Source of the DNA: Opitutia bacterium UBA7397
GTDB taxonomy: Bacteria; Verrucomicrobiota; Verrucomicrobiia; Opitutales; UBA953
DNA: 36,010 nt
Assembly: GCA_002470605.1 (NCBI GenBank)
Contig: DKND01000044.1
Location: forward strand, 1 to 36,010
Direction of reading: 5' to 3'
Shown here: positions 7,823-15,200 of the stretch, piece after piece
Position numbering within the stretch: position 1 is the first letter of the stretch
Layout of the letters: each line of letters opens with the position of its first letter
Position numbers and translations under genes: made by a program
Notes under the pieces: generated by a model
Database searches by the model: none
What the model saw: the letters and a program-made list of their open reading frames with translations, nothing else
Told to the model about the DNA's origin: nothing

Positions 7823-8827
7823 TCAGAGGGCCTTCTTGACCTTGACCATGGCCGATAGAATAGTGTTCCAGGTCTTGGGGCTTTCGAGGGTAGCATTCGG
7901 GAACATGCAGCCATCCCAACAGATGTGCTTCATGCCACGATCGGCGGCGCCTTCGAGCCAGACTTTGGAGCAAGCCGTGATATCGAGTTTGCCGTTGGCA
8001 TCGTCAGCTTGGCAGTGGCGACCGGTCTTTTCGTGCGAGCCAGTGCCATGGACCGTGCCGTCGTTCTGAGCCACGTGGAAGTCGAGCGTCCAAGGGCGGA
8101 GCTTACCGACCATCTCGCGATAGGCGGGCCAGAATTCGGCCTCGGTGTAACCTTCCTTGAGGAGGGCGGCCTCGGGGGCGTTGTAGCCCATGAGGTAGAG
8201 GTAGGTGTGGGCCAAGTCGGCTTGGAAGCCGAAGGTCTTCGGTTGGCCGACGCCTTCGAGGGTATCAAGCATCGCTTTCCAGGAATGCATGCCTGCCCAG
8301 CAGATTTCACCTTCGGCGGCGATGCGCTCGCCGTGGTCGGCGGCGATCTTCGCAGCCTTCTTAAAAGTGTCGACGATGCGGGCGGTGTTCGCTTTTTCAT
8401 TTTCGCGCCACTTGGCGACGCCGAACTCGGCAGAGTCGACGCGGATGACGCCGTATTTGCGGACGCCATGCTTGTTGAGCAACTTGGCGATGCGACAGGC
8501 CTTATCGATCGCGAGCAGGAACTTCTGCTGTTGTTCGTCGGTACCCATCGAAGAATCTCCCACCGTGCCCGGCCAGACCGGCGCCACGAGCGAACCGACG
8601 TTCAGGCCCTTGGAGGCGATCAGGTCGGCCATCTTCTTCAAATTGTCTTCCGAGATGTCGGGGTCGGTGTGGGGGTGGAAAAGGAAGAGATCCACGCCAT
8701 CGAACTTATGCCCGTCGACGTTGGCGGCGACGGTCATGTCGAGCATGTGCTCGAGGGCGATGGGCGGGTGATCCGTATTGGGCTCCTTGCCGACGAGGCC
8801 GGGCCACATGGCGTTGTGCAGTTTCAT
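7823..8827 (-). CDS. Xylose-isomerase-like TIM-barrel sugar isomerase/epimerase
   Basis: A 334-residue cytoplasmic protein of the AP-endonuclease-2/xylose-isomerase-like TIM-barrel superfamily. Visible landmarks are KFDGVDLFLFHPHTD early on, the barrel strand RIAAEGEICWAGMHSW with a likely metal-binding Glu, FQADLAHTYLYL with Asp and His, LDFHVAQNDGTVHG, and the C-terminal HICWDGCMF. These fit a divalent-metal site at the barrel mouth, used for keto-aldose isomerisation or epimerisation. The start is set at the ATG at 8827 (MKLHNAMWPG); an upstream in-frame start at 8884 would overlap the preceding gene and add a lysine-rich stretch with no family likeness. It is 24 bases upstream of the Gfo/Idh/MocA gene and 28 bases after the PMI-like gene, so the three are probably cotranscribed. 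Confidence 0.88.
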   Translation of the reverse strand: MKLHNAMWPGLVGKEPNTDHPPIALEHMLDMTVAANVDGHKFDGVDLFLFHPHTDPDISEDNLKKMADLIASKGLNVGSLVAPVWPGTVGDSSMGTDEQQQKFLLAIDKACRIAKLLNKHGVRKYGVIRVDSAEFGVAKWRENEKANTARIVDTFKKAAKIAADHGERIAAEGEICWAGMHSWKAMLDTLEGVGQPKTFGFQADLAHTYLYLMGYNAPEAALLKEGYTEAEFWPAYREMVGKLRPWTLDFHVAQNDGTVHGTGSHEKTGRHCQADDANGKLDITACSKVWLEGAADRGMKHICWDGCMFPNATLESPKTWNTILSAMVKVKKAL

Positions 8828-8855
8828 GACGTGGGGTATGGGGTAAGGGGAGGGC

Positions 8856-10130
8856 TTATTTTTTCTTATTCTTTTTATGAGCACCCATCGCCGGAGCGTT
8901 GGGGTTCACTTCAGGCCCGAAGTAACGGAGACAGACCAGAGGCTCGGTCGTCGAGGTGTTCTGGAACGTGATGCCGGCTTTCGCGCCTTCGGCCGTACAG
9001 AAGAATTCGTCTTCCGTGAGCTCATTGAAGCGGATGAGCTTAGGGCTGTTGAGCGGCTCGTCGTTGATGAAGCCCGAGCCCTGGACGCAGATGAGGCCAT
9101 AAGCCCCATTGTCCTTGATGGTACATTCGGCGCCGGGGGCCACGGTGAGTTCCTTGGCTGTGAAGTATTGGAATTTGTCGACCTTGCCATAGACGATCCA
9201 CTTGTCTTCGTAGCCGTCGCCTTTCTCGGCGGTGACGGGTTCGAGGTAGTGGTTATCCTTGAAGTTAGGATCCACGTTCTTGTCCCAGTCGAGTTGATCG
9301 ACGATGAAGTCGACGTCTTGGTGCTTGGACTTAGGCATATCCTTGACGAGCAAGGCCCAAGGCACTTCGCGTCCTTCGACGAGGTTCTGATACATGCCGA
9401 AGACGTCGGAACCCCACTGTGGTTCATAGGTGCAGAGCGAGCCTGGGGCGTGGAGGATGCACGGATCGATCAGCCAACCCGTACCCGGCTGAAGCTTGTA
9501 GGCCTTGGAGAGCTCGAGAATCTTGTTGTCGCCCTTGTTCCAGTTCGCGATGCATTCGCGGACCTGAGCCTTGGTCGTACCAGGCTCGAAGCCCATGAAA
9601 GTATATGGGAAATTATTCCCGACGTTGTTGTGCTGCGGCGGGAAGTAATAAGATTCGGGCTTACCTTCGAGCCCGAGCAACTTGGCCTGCTTGGCGTTCT
9701 GGTGCATGTGGTGCGGGATCGGACCCATGTTGTCGAAGAACTTGGAGTAGACGGGCCACTTTTTATATTTCTTCCAGATCGGGGAGCCGATGAGTTCGGC
9801 GCCGAGTTCGGCGACGGCTTGTTTCAAGGTAAAGCGGACATTGTCGATGATGACGTACGAGAGACCTTCGTCGGCCGTCCGGTTATCGTTCGCCGCTTCG
9901 GTGGTGGAAGCGAACCAGCGCTCGTCGATGCCGCCACGGTGGAGACCGAAAGCGTAGAGATCATCCGGGTGAAGCTTGAGGCGTTTGCCGGGTTGCAAGA
10001 AAGAGCGCGGCACCCAGCAAGGGGCGAGGCGGAGCAGGCCGCCCGTGTGGGCAAGCTCTTTGCGCACCATGGCGGCAACGCCCGTTTTCTTGGTGGTTAA
10101 ATCTTGGGTAATCTTAGGAGCAGGAATCAT
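8856..10130 (-). CDS. Class I mannose-6-phosphate isomerase-like cupin protein
   Basis: A 424-residue cytoplasmic protein that resembles type I phosphomannose isomerases. The metal-site motif is PHHMHQ at 139-144, followed by KPESYYFPPQHN with Glu159, and a further His in CILHAPGSL near residue 235. The C-terminal cupin half includes CTIKDNGAYGLICVQGSG. The chain ends in a lysine-rich KKNKKK. Standard ManA enzymes have QxH and a shorter layout, so this is a divergent relative that may isomerise a sugar other than mannose-6-phosphate. It lies upstream of the TIM-barrel isomerase and dehydrogenase genes with short gaps, indicating one pathway. The ATG at 10130 has no Shine-Dalgarno sequence. 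The 407-codon ORF opposite it shows no protein-family features and was left out. Confidence 0.72.
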   Translation of the reverse strand: MIPAPKITQDLTTKKTGVAAMVRKELAHTGGLLRLAPCWVPRSFLQPGKRLKLHPDDLYAFGLHRGGIDERWFASTTEAANDNRTADEGLSYVIIDNVRFTLKQAVAELGAELIGSPIWKKYKKWPVYSKFFDNMGPIPHHMHQNAKQAKLLGLEGKPESYYFPPQHNNVGNNFPYTFMGFEPGTTKAQVRECIANWNKGDNKILELSKAYKLQPGTGWLIDPCILHAPGSLCTYEPQWGSDVFGMYQNLVEGREVPWALLVKDMPKSKHQDVDFIVDQLDWDKNVDPNFKDNHYLEPVTAEKGDGYEDKWIVYGKVDKFQYFTAKELTVAPGAECTIKDNGAYGLICVQGSGFINDEPLNSPKLIRFNELTEDEFFCTAEGAKAGITFQNTSTTEPLVCLRYFGPEVNPNAPAMGAHKKNKKK

Positions 10131-10235
10131 GGTGATATGAAGAAGGAAAAGAGTGGGTGAGGGTGAACGGAGGGAGCGGGGAGGTTCGATTTAGGGCAGT
10201 CGGCGGGCGGGGGACAAGAATTGAGTGCCAAAGCC

Positions 10236-11339
10236 TTAGGACTTCAAAAACTGCCAATTAATCGGGACGGTTACCGAGACGCCGTTTTCGCCCACAATCT
10301 TGATAAAATCGGTACCGGCCGGGGTAATTGATTGGACCTGCCCAAAAGTCTGCGGCACGGCCGCGGCAGCTTGGATGAGGGGAAGCCGGACTTTCTCGCC
10401 TGAAGAGAAAATACGTGTCGTGGGGATGCCGAGGGGTTGGAGGCGATCTTCGCGGGAAACATCGACGCTATCTGAAAAGTGAGAGCAGACTTCTTCGAGA
10501 CCGAGACGACCCAGATGCCGTTTTTCCCAGGGGTGACCGGAGCGCCCCCCGTTAGAAATCCAAAAAAGTGTCGAGGGAAAGTCAGCGGCGTTCTTGAGCG
10601 AAAACCAGACGTATCCGGGAAACGTCACGGCGGTCCACGCGAATGGCTGCAACGCGGTGGCCGGTTCGTTCACGAGCATGATTAAATCATCGAAGCCTTT
10701 TCTTGCCGGGTAACGCGTGAGGTCGGCGTTAGTGCCGTCTTTGCGCGGAACGTTAGCGAGATTTTTAATCTCAGCTTTGGGCAGCAGCGTACCCGCTTCG
10801 CCATTCGCTGCGTTGGAGAATTCCCCCGGGTAGACCGAACCCCACTTAAACGGACTGGTGGCGACACGAGCCCCACCCTCGGGGACGGAGGAAAGATCAA
10901 GCACCGGGTGATTGCCGTAATTCCATCTTCCAATCAGGCCTTCAATGAGATGTTCGGAATAGAGGGCGTGATGTCCGTCGATGAGCGAAAGCGTCTTGGT
11001 CACGAGCGCACCGGTGTCGCCGGTCTTTTGGGTCAAGCAAAGCTGTCTCGCAGACTGGGCCTTCAAATGCCAAACGGCATTGGCCGGATCGCCGTGGGGC
11101 GGGCCGCTCTTTTGTCCGCCGAAAGGCAGGCAGAGAAAATCACCCCGCAAGTAAAGAAGGAGATTAGGCAAACCAGCCTCGGCTTGGTTCGGCTGCCAGG
11201 GTGAAAGGGAGTAGGGGCTGGCCTCGGTGGCGCCCAGGTGGAAGGTGACCGGAGCCATATGGCCGGCGGTCTGGGTCACCGCACAGGTGATCTCCTTTGA
11301 TTTCAAAACATAACTCGGGGCACCGTGGATGGTTTCCAT
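10236..11339 (-). CDS. Galactose-mutarotase-like protein (tentative)
   Basis: A 367-residue protein starting METIHGAPSYVLKS at the ATG at 11339. The reading frame stays open a further 57 codons upstream, but that extension has no protein-like features and overlaps the divergent glutaredoxin gene. The protein is rich in beta strands, with YLRGDFLCLPFGGQ, PPHGDPANAVWHL and a late WISNGGRSGHPW. The 'LRGDF-LPFGG-HG' pattern resembles uncharacterised PVC proteins of aldose-epimerase (mutarotase) type, which act on sugar anomers. No signal peptide is seen. It lies upstream of the PMI-like gene on the same strand with a 105-base gap, consistent with a sugar pathway but perhaps with its own transcript. 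Function is inferred from weak likeness and context only. Confidence 0.5.
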   Translation of the reverse strand: METIHGAPSYVLKSKEITCAVTQTAGHMAPVTFHLGATEASPYSLSPWQPNQAEAGLPNLLLYLRGDFLCLPFGGQKSGPPHGDPANAVWHLKAQSARQLCLTQKTGDTGALVTKTLSLIDGHHALYSEHLIEGLIGRWNYGNHPVLDLSSVPEGGARVATSPFKWGSVYPGEFSNAANGEAGTLLPKAEIKNLANVPRKDGTNADLTRYPARKGFDDLIMLVNEPATALQPFAWTAVTFPGYVWFSLKNAADFPSTLFWISNGGRSGHPWEKRHLGRLGLEEVCSHFSDSVDVSREDRLQPLGIPTTRIFSSGEKVRLPLIQAAAAVPQTFGQVQSITPAGTDFIKIVGENGVSVTVPINWQFLKS

Positions 11340-11454
11340 GAAAGTAAGGGGAAGGTTTTTCTGTCGGTTGACCCTCGGACTGTCAACGCCTCGGGCAGGC
11401 CCATCGATTGTTGTCCTCTTGCCTTGGTGGGTGCCGGGTGTTGTTATCATTCTT

Positions 11455-11730
11455 ATGCCGCAACCGTTGCCGATTCTATACATCAAGCCCGAATGCCCAT
11501 GGTGCGTCAAAGCCCTGGCCTATTTCGCGGAACAAGGCGTCGCGCTGGACGTAAGGGATGTCATCAAGAGCATGCACGACATGCGCCAGATGGTAGCCTT
11601 GACCGGCCAGGCCAAGTGCCCGTCGTTCCGTTACGGAGATTTCATCGTCGCCGATTTTGCCGTCGAAGAATTCGTCGCCAAGGCGAAGAAGTTTCCCTCG
11701 GTGTGTAAGGATTTAGGCCTCAAGCTCTGA
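11455..11730 (+). CDS. Glutaredoxin-family protein
   Basis: A 91-residue cytoplasmic thioredoxin-fold protein. The start MPQPLPILYIKPECPWC gives the first beta strand and the dithiol active site CPWC at about residues 14-17, as expected for glutaredoxin. The cis-proline region is AKCPSFRYGD, where the usual TVP is replaced by CPS, so a third cysteine sits next to the cis-Pro. The C terminus ends FPSVCKDLGLKL. The ATG at 11455 is preferred over the longer open frame upstream because it gives the standard family length and avoids antisense overlap with the divergent mutarotase-like gene. It likely reduces disulfides or glutathione-mixed disulfides; partner unknown. Confidence 0.85.
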   Translation: MPQPLPILYIKPECPWCVKALAYFAEQGVALDVRDVIKSMHDMRQMVALTGQAKCPSFRYGDFIVADFAVEEFVAKAKKFPSVCKDLGLKL

Positions 11731-11769
11731 AGTCTTATCCGGAAGGACGGCAGGTAGGTTAAACTCCAG

Positions 11770-11811
11770 AAACTTACCCTTGTCAGCGTAGGGTGTTTAC
11801 CCTATAAGTTT
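11770..11811 (+). promoter_or_regulatory. Nested inverted repeats upstream of the second sulfatase
   Basis: AAACTTA at 11770-11776 is inverted as TAAGTTT at 11805-11811, and inside lies AGGGT-GTTT-ACCCT (11790-11803). The outer arm ends four bases before the sulfatase ATG at 11816. It could be an operator or a leader hairpin; the arms are short, so chance is possible. Confidence 0.25.
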
Positions 11812-11815
11812 GCTC

Positions 11816-13204
11816 ATGAGGTTAACCCCAACCTTGGTCCTACTGGCGTATTCATTGACGTTCGGTGCCCACCCTAATGTCGTTTTGATTATGTCGGATG
11901 ACATGGGATGGGCGGATCCCGGATGCTACGGCTCGAAACAGAACAGCACCCCCAACATCGACCAGCTGGCACGTGAAGGAATAAGGTTCACGAGCTTTTA
12001 TGCGACCCAGGCTGTTTGCACCTCTTCGCGTTGCGCCTTGATGACGGGATGTTACCCGAACCGGCTGGGTTTGGGCGGAACGGCCTTGGGGCCTAATTCA
12101 AAGACAGGACTAAACCCGAACGAGCAAACCCTAGGCACGCTTCTTAAGCAGGGGGGCTACCATACCGGCGTCGTGGGCAAGTGGCATTTAGGTGACCAAA
12201 CAATCTTCCTTCCGCCATCGCATGGATTTGATGAGTCATTGATCATTCCTTATTCGAACGACATGTGGCCACAGGGATATTTTCCGGGCGACACGAGTCG
12301 ACAAAAGAAATACCCCGAGCTCTATTGGTTCGTGAACGGGGAACGCTTTCACGCCGTCAATACCTTCGACGACATGGATACCCTCACGACGATGCAGGGC
12401 TTCCGGGCGACGAAGTTCATCCGCGATAACGCCGGACGCGACAAACCCTTCTTCCTTTATCTGGCGACCTCGATGCCGCACACCCCCTTGGGGGCCTCCA
12501 AGGAGTTCAAAGACAAAGGCCCAACACCTTATGCCGACACCATGGCCGACATCGATCACACCATCGGAGCGGTGTTGCGCGTCCTGAAAGAGAAAAGGGT
12601 CGAAGATAACACCTTGGTGATCTTCACCAGTGACAATGGGCCTTGGCTCAATTTCGGCCGGCATGCCGGTTCGGCCGGTCCTTTCCGCGAAGGAAAAGGT
12701 ACGACTTTCGAAGGCGGCGTGAGAGTCCCTTGTATCGTGCGGTGGCCGAGTGTCATCAAGCCGGGCACCACCACCGACGCTTTGGCCGGCAACCTCGATT
12801 TCCTACCCACGATCGTCGAAGCCTGTGCCGTGGCAAAACCCAAGCTGGCCATTGATGGGCAATCCTTCCTGTCCGTGCTTAAAGGCGAAGCCAAAGGCGT
12901 GCGCGAGGTCTTTGTTTATTTTTACGGTGATAAGCTCGAAGCCGTGCGCAAAGGAAAATGGAAATTACACCTTCCGCATGCCTATCGGACCTATGAGAAT
13001 ATGATTCCGGCCGATCACGACGGCAGCCCCGCCCAGACGCATCAGGCTAAGATTGATTTCGCCCTTTATAATCTGGAAACGGACGCCTCGGAAAAGATCG
13101 ACGTCGCCGCAGGCCATCCTGATATCGTCAACGAATTGAAAGTATTGGCCGAGTCAGAACGTCGTAAGCTCGATGAAGGCAAGCGACCGGTCGGTCGGAT
13201 TTAG
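11816..13204 (+). CDS. Secreted type I sulfatase with a CTSSR active-site motif
   Basis: A 462-residue exported sulfatase with a signal peptide at about 1-18 (MRLTPTLVLLAYSLTFG). The fold starts NVVLIMSDDMGWADPG with the calcium-binding Asp pair, and the second signature GKWHLGDQ is present. The maturation motif is CTSSR at residues 68-72: Ser occupies the +2 position that is Pro or Ala in the canonical C-x-P/A-x-R. Cys and Arg are intact, so the protein is probably still active if the maturing enzyme accepts it. TSDNGPWLNFG gives the later metal-site Asp and Asn. The ATG at 11816 is chosen over a TTG two codons upstream. It is convergent with the HupE-like gene, only four bases between stop codons. 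The substrate is unknown; it probably acts on a sulfated glycan. Confidence 0.94.
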   Translation: MRLTPTLVLLAYSLTFGAHPNVVLIMSDDMGWADPGCYGSKQNSTPNIDQLAREGIRFTSFYATQAVCTSSRCALMTGCYPNRLGLGGTALGPNSKTGLNPNEQTLGTLLKQGGYHTGVVGKWHLGDQTIFLPPSHGFDESLIIPYSNDMWPQGYFPGDTSRQKKYPELYWFVNGERFHAVNTFDDMDTLTTMQGFRATKFIRDNAGRDKPFFLYLATSMPHTPLGASKEFKDKGPTPYADTMADIDHTIGAVLRVLKEKRVEDNTLVIFTSDNGPWLNFGRHAGSAGPFREGKGTTFEGGVRVPCIVRWPSVIKPGTTTDALAGNLDFLPTIVEACAVAKPKLAIDGQSFLSVLKGEAKGVREVFVYFYGDKLEAVRKGKWKLHLPHAYRTYENMIPADHDGSPAQTHQAKIDFALYNLETDASEKIDVAAGHPDIVNELKVLAESERRKLDEGKRPVGRI

Positions 13205-13208
13205 AACC

Positions 13209-14375
13209 TCAGACGACTCCGGCTAGATCGAGGATGCGGTAGGCCATGATACCGAAGCCTACGATGGCTACTGCGAGGCAAAGAAAACGACGGAGCGGCA
13301 TCTGCGGGATACGCGTCCGTGCGATCAAGGCCAGGACAAGCGCGAGGGACAGGATGACGCTGACTTGTGCGAGTTCGACCCCGAGATTAAAGCCCACGAG
13401 AATCTTGATGATGCTCACGCGATCCCAATCCTTCAGTCGATCGGAAACTGCCGCCGCAAAGCCCAATCCGTGAACCAGGCCGAAGGTCGCTGGAATGAGC
13501 AGCATCTGACGTTGCGAGGCCTTACCAAGGTAGGCCATCAAGCCCCCCAGCCCGATCGTCAGGGCGATGACCGGCTCAATCCACGTGCCGACCTGACCAA
13601 GATAACCTAAGGCCACAGCCGTCAGGGTGATGCTATGTCCGACGGTAAAAATGAGCGATCGACCCAGCGCTTGGCGGAGCGATGCAGCGCCAAGAAACAT
13701 CGCCATCATGAACAGGCAGTGATCCCACCCGTTCGGAATCACGTGGCCGAAGCCGTCGCCAAGCAATCCGACCAGAAAGGCCTTGACGTGGCCATACCAT
13801 GGAAGGTCATCGGTCTGATCGCTCTTTTCATCACCGATGACGAAATCGCCAGGCTCATCAGGAATCACCGCCATGACTACCTGGTATTCCATGCCGCGCC
13901 GAAGATTGGTGAAGACCGTACCCAATTCCGAAGGGAAGAAGATCTCGATCTTATGGGTGTCAGCAGGGATTTGTACTTCCGCCTTAACGTTCATCAGCAC
14001 TGGGTAGCGATCGGATTCACCTTGGCGCGTGGATTGGGCTTTAACTTCGATGGCGGAGGGAAAGGACAGGATCCTCACCGGAAGAGATTTTCCATCCGCC
14101 TTAATGACGAAACGTTCCTTTAACCTATCGGGGCGCACTCCGTAGGCGGCGGGCAACCGTCCATCATCAAACATCAGGTCATCTAGTTCCTTGACGGTCG
14201 CATCCTTGGGAAGCTTGCCGAGAAGAAAGGAGGGGATGTCAAACTTGATGGTAAAGCTGAACTTGTTCTGTTCGTCGAGTACGCCGATGCAGGAAGCTTC
14301 TTTCCATTCCGGATGACCGAAACAGGACGGAGCTACGAGCAGCCCTAAGAAAAGAATGAGTACGCGAAATAACAC
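13209..14375 (-). CDS. HupE/UreJ-like membrane protein with an N-terminal exoplasmic domain
   Basis: A 388-residue inner-membrane protein. A signal peptide (MLFRVLILFLGLLVAPSCFG) is followed by about 170 residues of soluble, beta-rich sequence, then six or so membrane segments in the C-terminal half. The HupE_UreJ_2-type signatures are HVIPNGWDH at 211-219 and FGLVHGLGFA further on, where the His and Asp residues could bind metal. Classical HupE/UreJ proteins import nickel for hydrogenase or urease; neither enzyme is present here, so the metal and direction are unknown. The start is GTG at 14375, the only start that keeps the signal peptide. It is 50 bases downstream of the PEBP-like gene in a minus-strand cluster with the third sulfatase and the YHYH protein. 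Confidence 0.85.
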   Translation of the reverse strand: MLFRVLILFLGLLVAPSCFGHPEWKEASCIGVLDEQNKFSFTIKFDIPSFLLGKLPKDATVKELDDLMFDDGRLPAAYGVRPDRLKERFVIKADGKSLPVRILSFPSAIEVKAQSTRQGESDRYPVLMNVKAEVQIPADTHKIEIFFPSELGTVFTNLRRGMEYQVVMAVIPDEPGDFVIGDEKSDQTDDLPWYGHVKAFLVGLLGDGFGHVIPNGWDHCLFMMAMFLGAASLRQALGRSLIFTVGHSITLTAVALGYLGQVGTWIEPVIALTIGLGGLMAYLGKASQRQMLLIPATFGLVHGLGFAAAVSDRLKDWDRVSIIKILVGFNLGVELAQVSVILSLALVLALIARTRIPQMPLRRFLCLAVAIVGFGIMAYRILDLAGVV

Positions 14376-14425
14376 TACCCTGATGGGTTATGCATCTGGC
14401 TTCCTTAATCCAACCCAAACTCGCC

Positions 14426-15145
14426 TTACTTGCTTGGGCGATTCGGCGGGGCTCCCGACGCATCATTCGGACGGTCACCTTTGCGGGCTGGACGCTTTTC
14501 TTCTTCATCCGATGCACCGGCGGGACGCGTGTAGATGACGCTAAGGTCAGCGGCACCCAAGATCTTACCCTTCATGGCAGCCAAGAGTACTTCCGCCGTG
14601 ATGGGCTGGGTGGCGTTTTTCAAGTCGGGCTTTACGGATAAGGCAAAGAGCGTAAGGATATATTTTTTGGCACCAGGTCCTTTGGAGTGGGGCGGGGCGT
14701 ATTCGACGCGATTGTGCACGGTGCTTTTGCCCATGGTGCCGAAATCTTGCACGTTCTTGGCCACGGAACTAACCGTCGGTGCGATGTCGTACTCGAGCCA
14801 ATAAATCTTGGTGTTATTGTCAGGATCAAGGTGATGCATGATGAGTGCGTAGCTCTGGGTACCTTTAGGAGGGTTGGTCCAGGCAAGGGGAGGGCTGGCG
14901 CTTTCTCCGTCGCCCGTATATTCTTTGGGTAGATCGCCACCATCTTTGACGGCGGGGCTGGTAAGGGTAAAATTTCCGACTGGCTTACCGGCTGGTTTGG
15001 CCGCGGTGACGAAATCCGTCCCCGTGGGAGTCTCCATTTTCTTTCCCTGACCCTTACCCTTTTCGGAAGGGCCAGCGGCAGAGAGAATATTCATGAGGCA
15101 GAACATGCCCACGAGCAGGGTAAAATTAGGGAGGTGTGTACGCAT
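14426..15145 (-). CDS. Secreted PEBP family (YbhB/YbcL-like) protein
   Basis: A 239-residue exported protein with a signal peptide at about 1-24. A basic linker (EKGKGQGKKME) precedes the phosphatidylethanolamine-binding protein fold at residues about 55-205. Family marks are SPPLAWTNPPKGTQSYAL, the ligand-site MHHLDPDNN and YWLEYDIAP, and the segment YAPPHSKGPGAKKYILTLFAL (given in two parts: YAPPHSKGPG and KKYILTLFAL). The C-terminal 30 or so residues are charged and proline-rich (EEEKRPARKGDRP), probably disordered. Bacterial PEBPs bind small anionic ligands; no enzyme activity is established for most. The gene lies between the third sulfatase and the HupE-like gene, and PEBP and YHYH domains are known to occur together, which points to a common role with the YHYH protein upstream. 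Confidence 0.88.
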   Translation of the reverse strand: MRTHLPNFTLLVGMFCLMNILSAAGPSEKGKGQGKKMETPTGTDFVTAAKPAGKPVGNFTLTSPAVKDGGDLPKEYTGDGESASPPLAWTNPPKGTQSYALIMHHLDPDNNTKIYWLEYDIAPTVSSVAKNVQDFGTMGKSTVHNRVEYAPPHSKGPGAKKYILTLFALSVKPDLKNATQPITAEVLLAAMKGKILGAADLSVIYTRPAGASDEEEKRPARKGDRPNDASGAPPNRPSK

Positions 15146-15200
15146 TTGGGGAAGTATTATTATATCAAAAATCAGATTAAGATTAAATTAAGGGAGGGAG

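Noticed and set aside
6785..10100. Three long plus-strand ORFs (357, 348 and 407 codons) opposite the carbohydrate cluster.
   Set aside because: They lie exactly antisense to genes with clear families, use low-complexity Val/Glu/Asp/Gly-rich translations and have no motifs. They result from the strong codon bias of the real genes.
13205..13208. A terminator between the convergent second sulfatase and HupE-like gene.
   Set aside because: Only four bases separate the stop codons and no stem-loop with a T run was found nearby.
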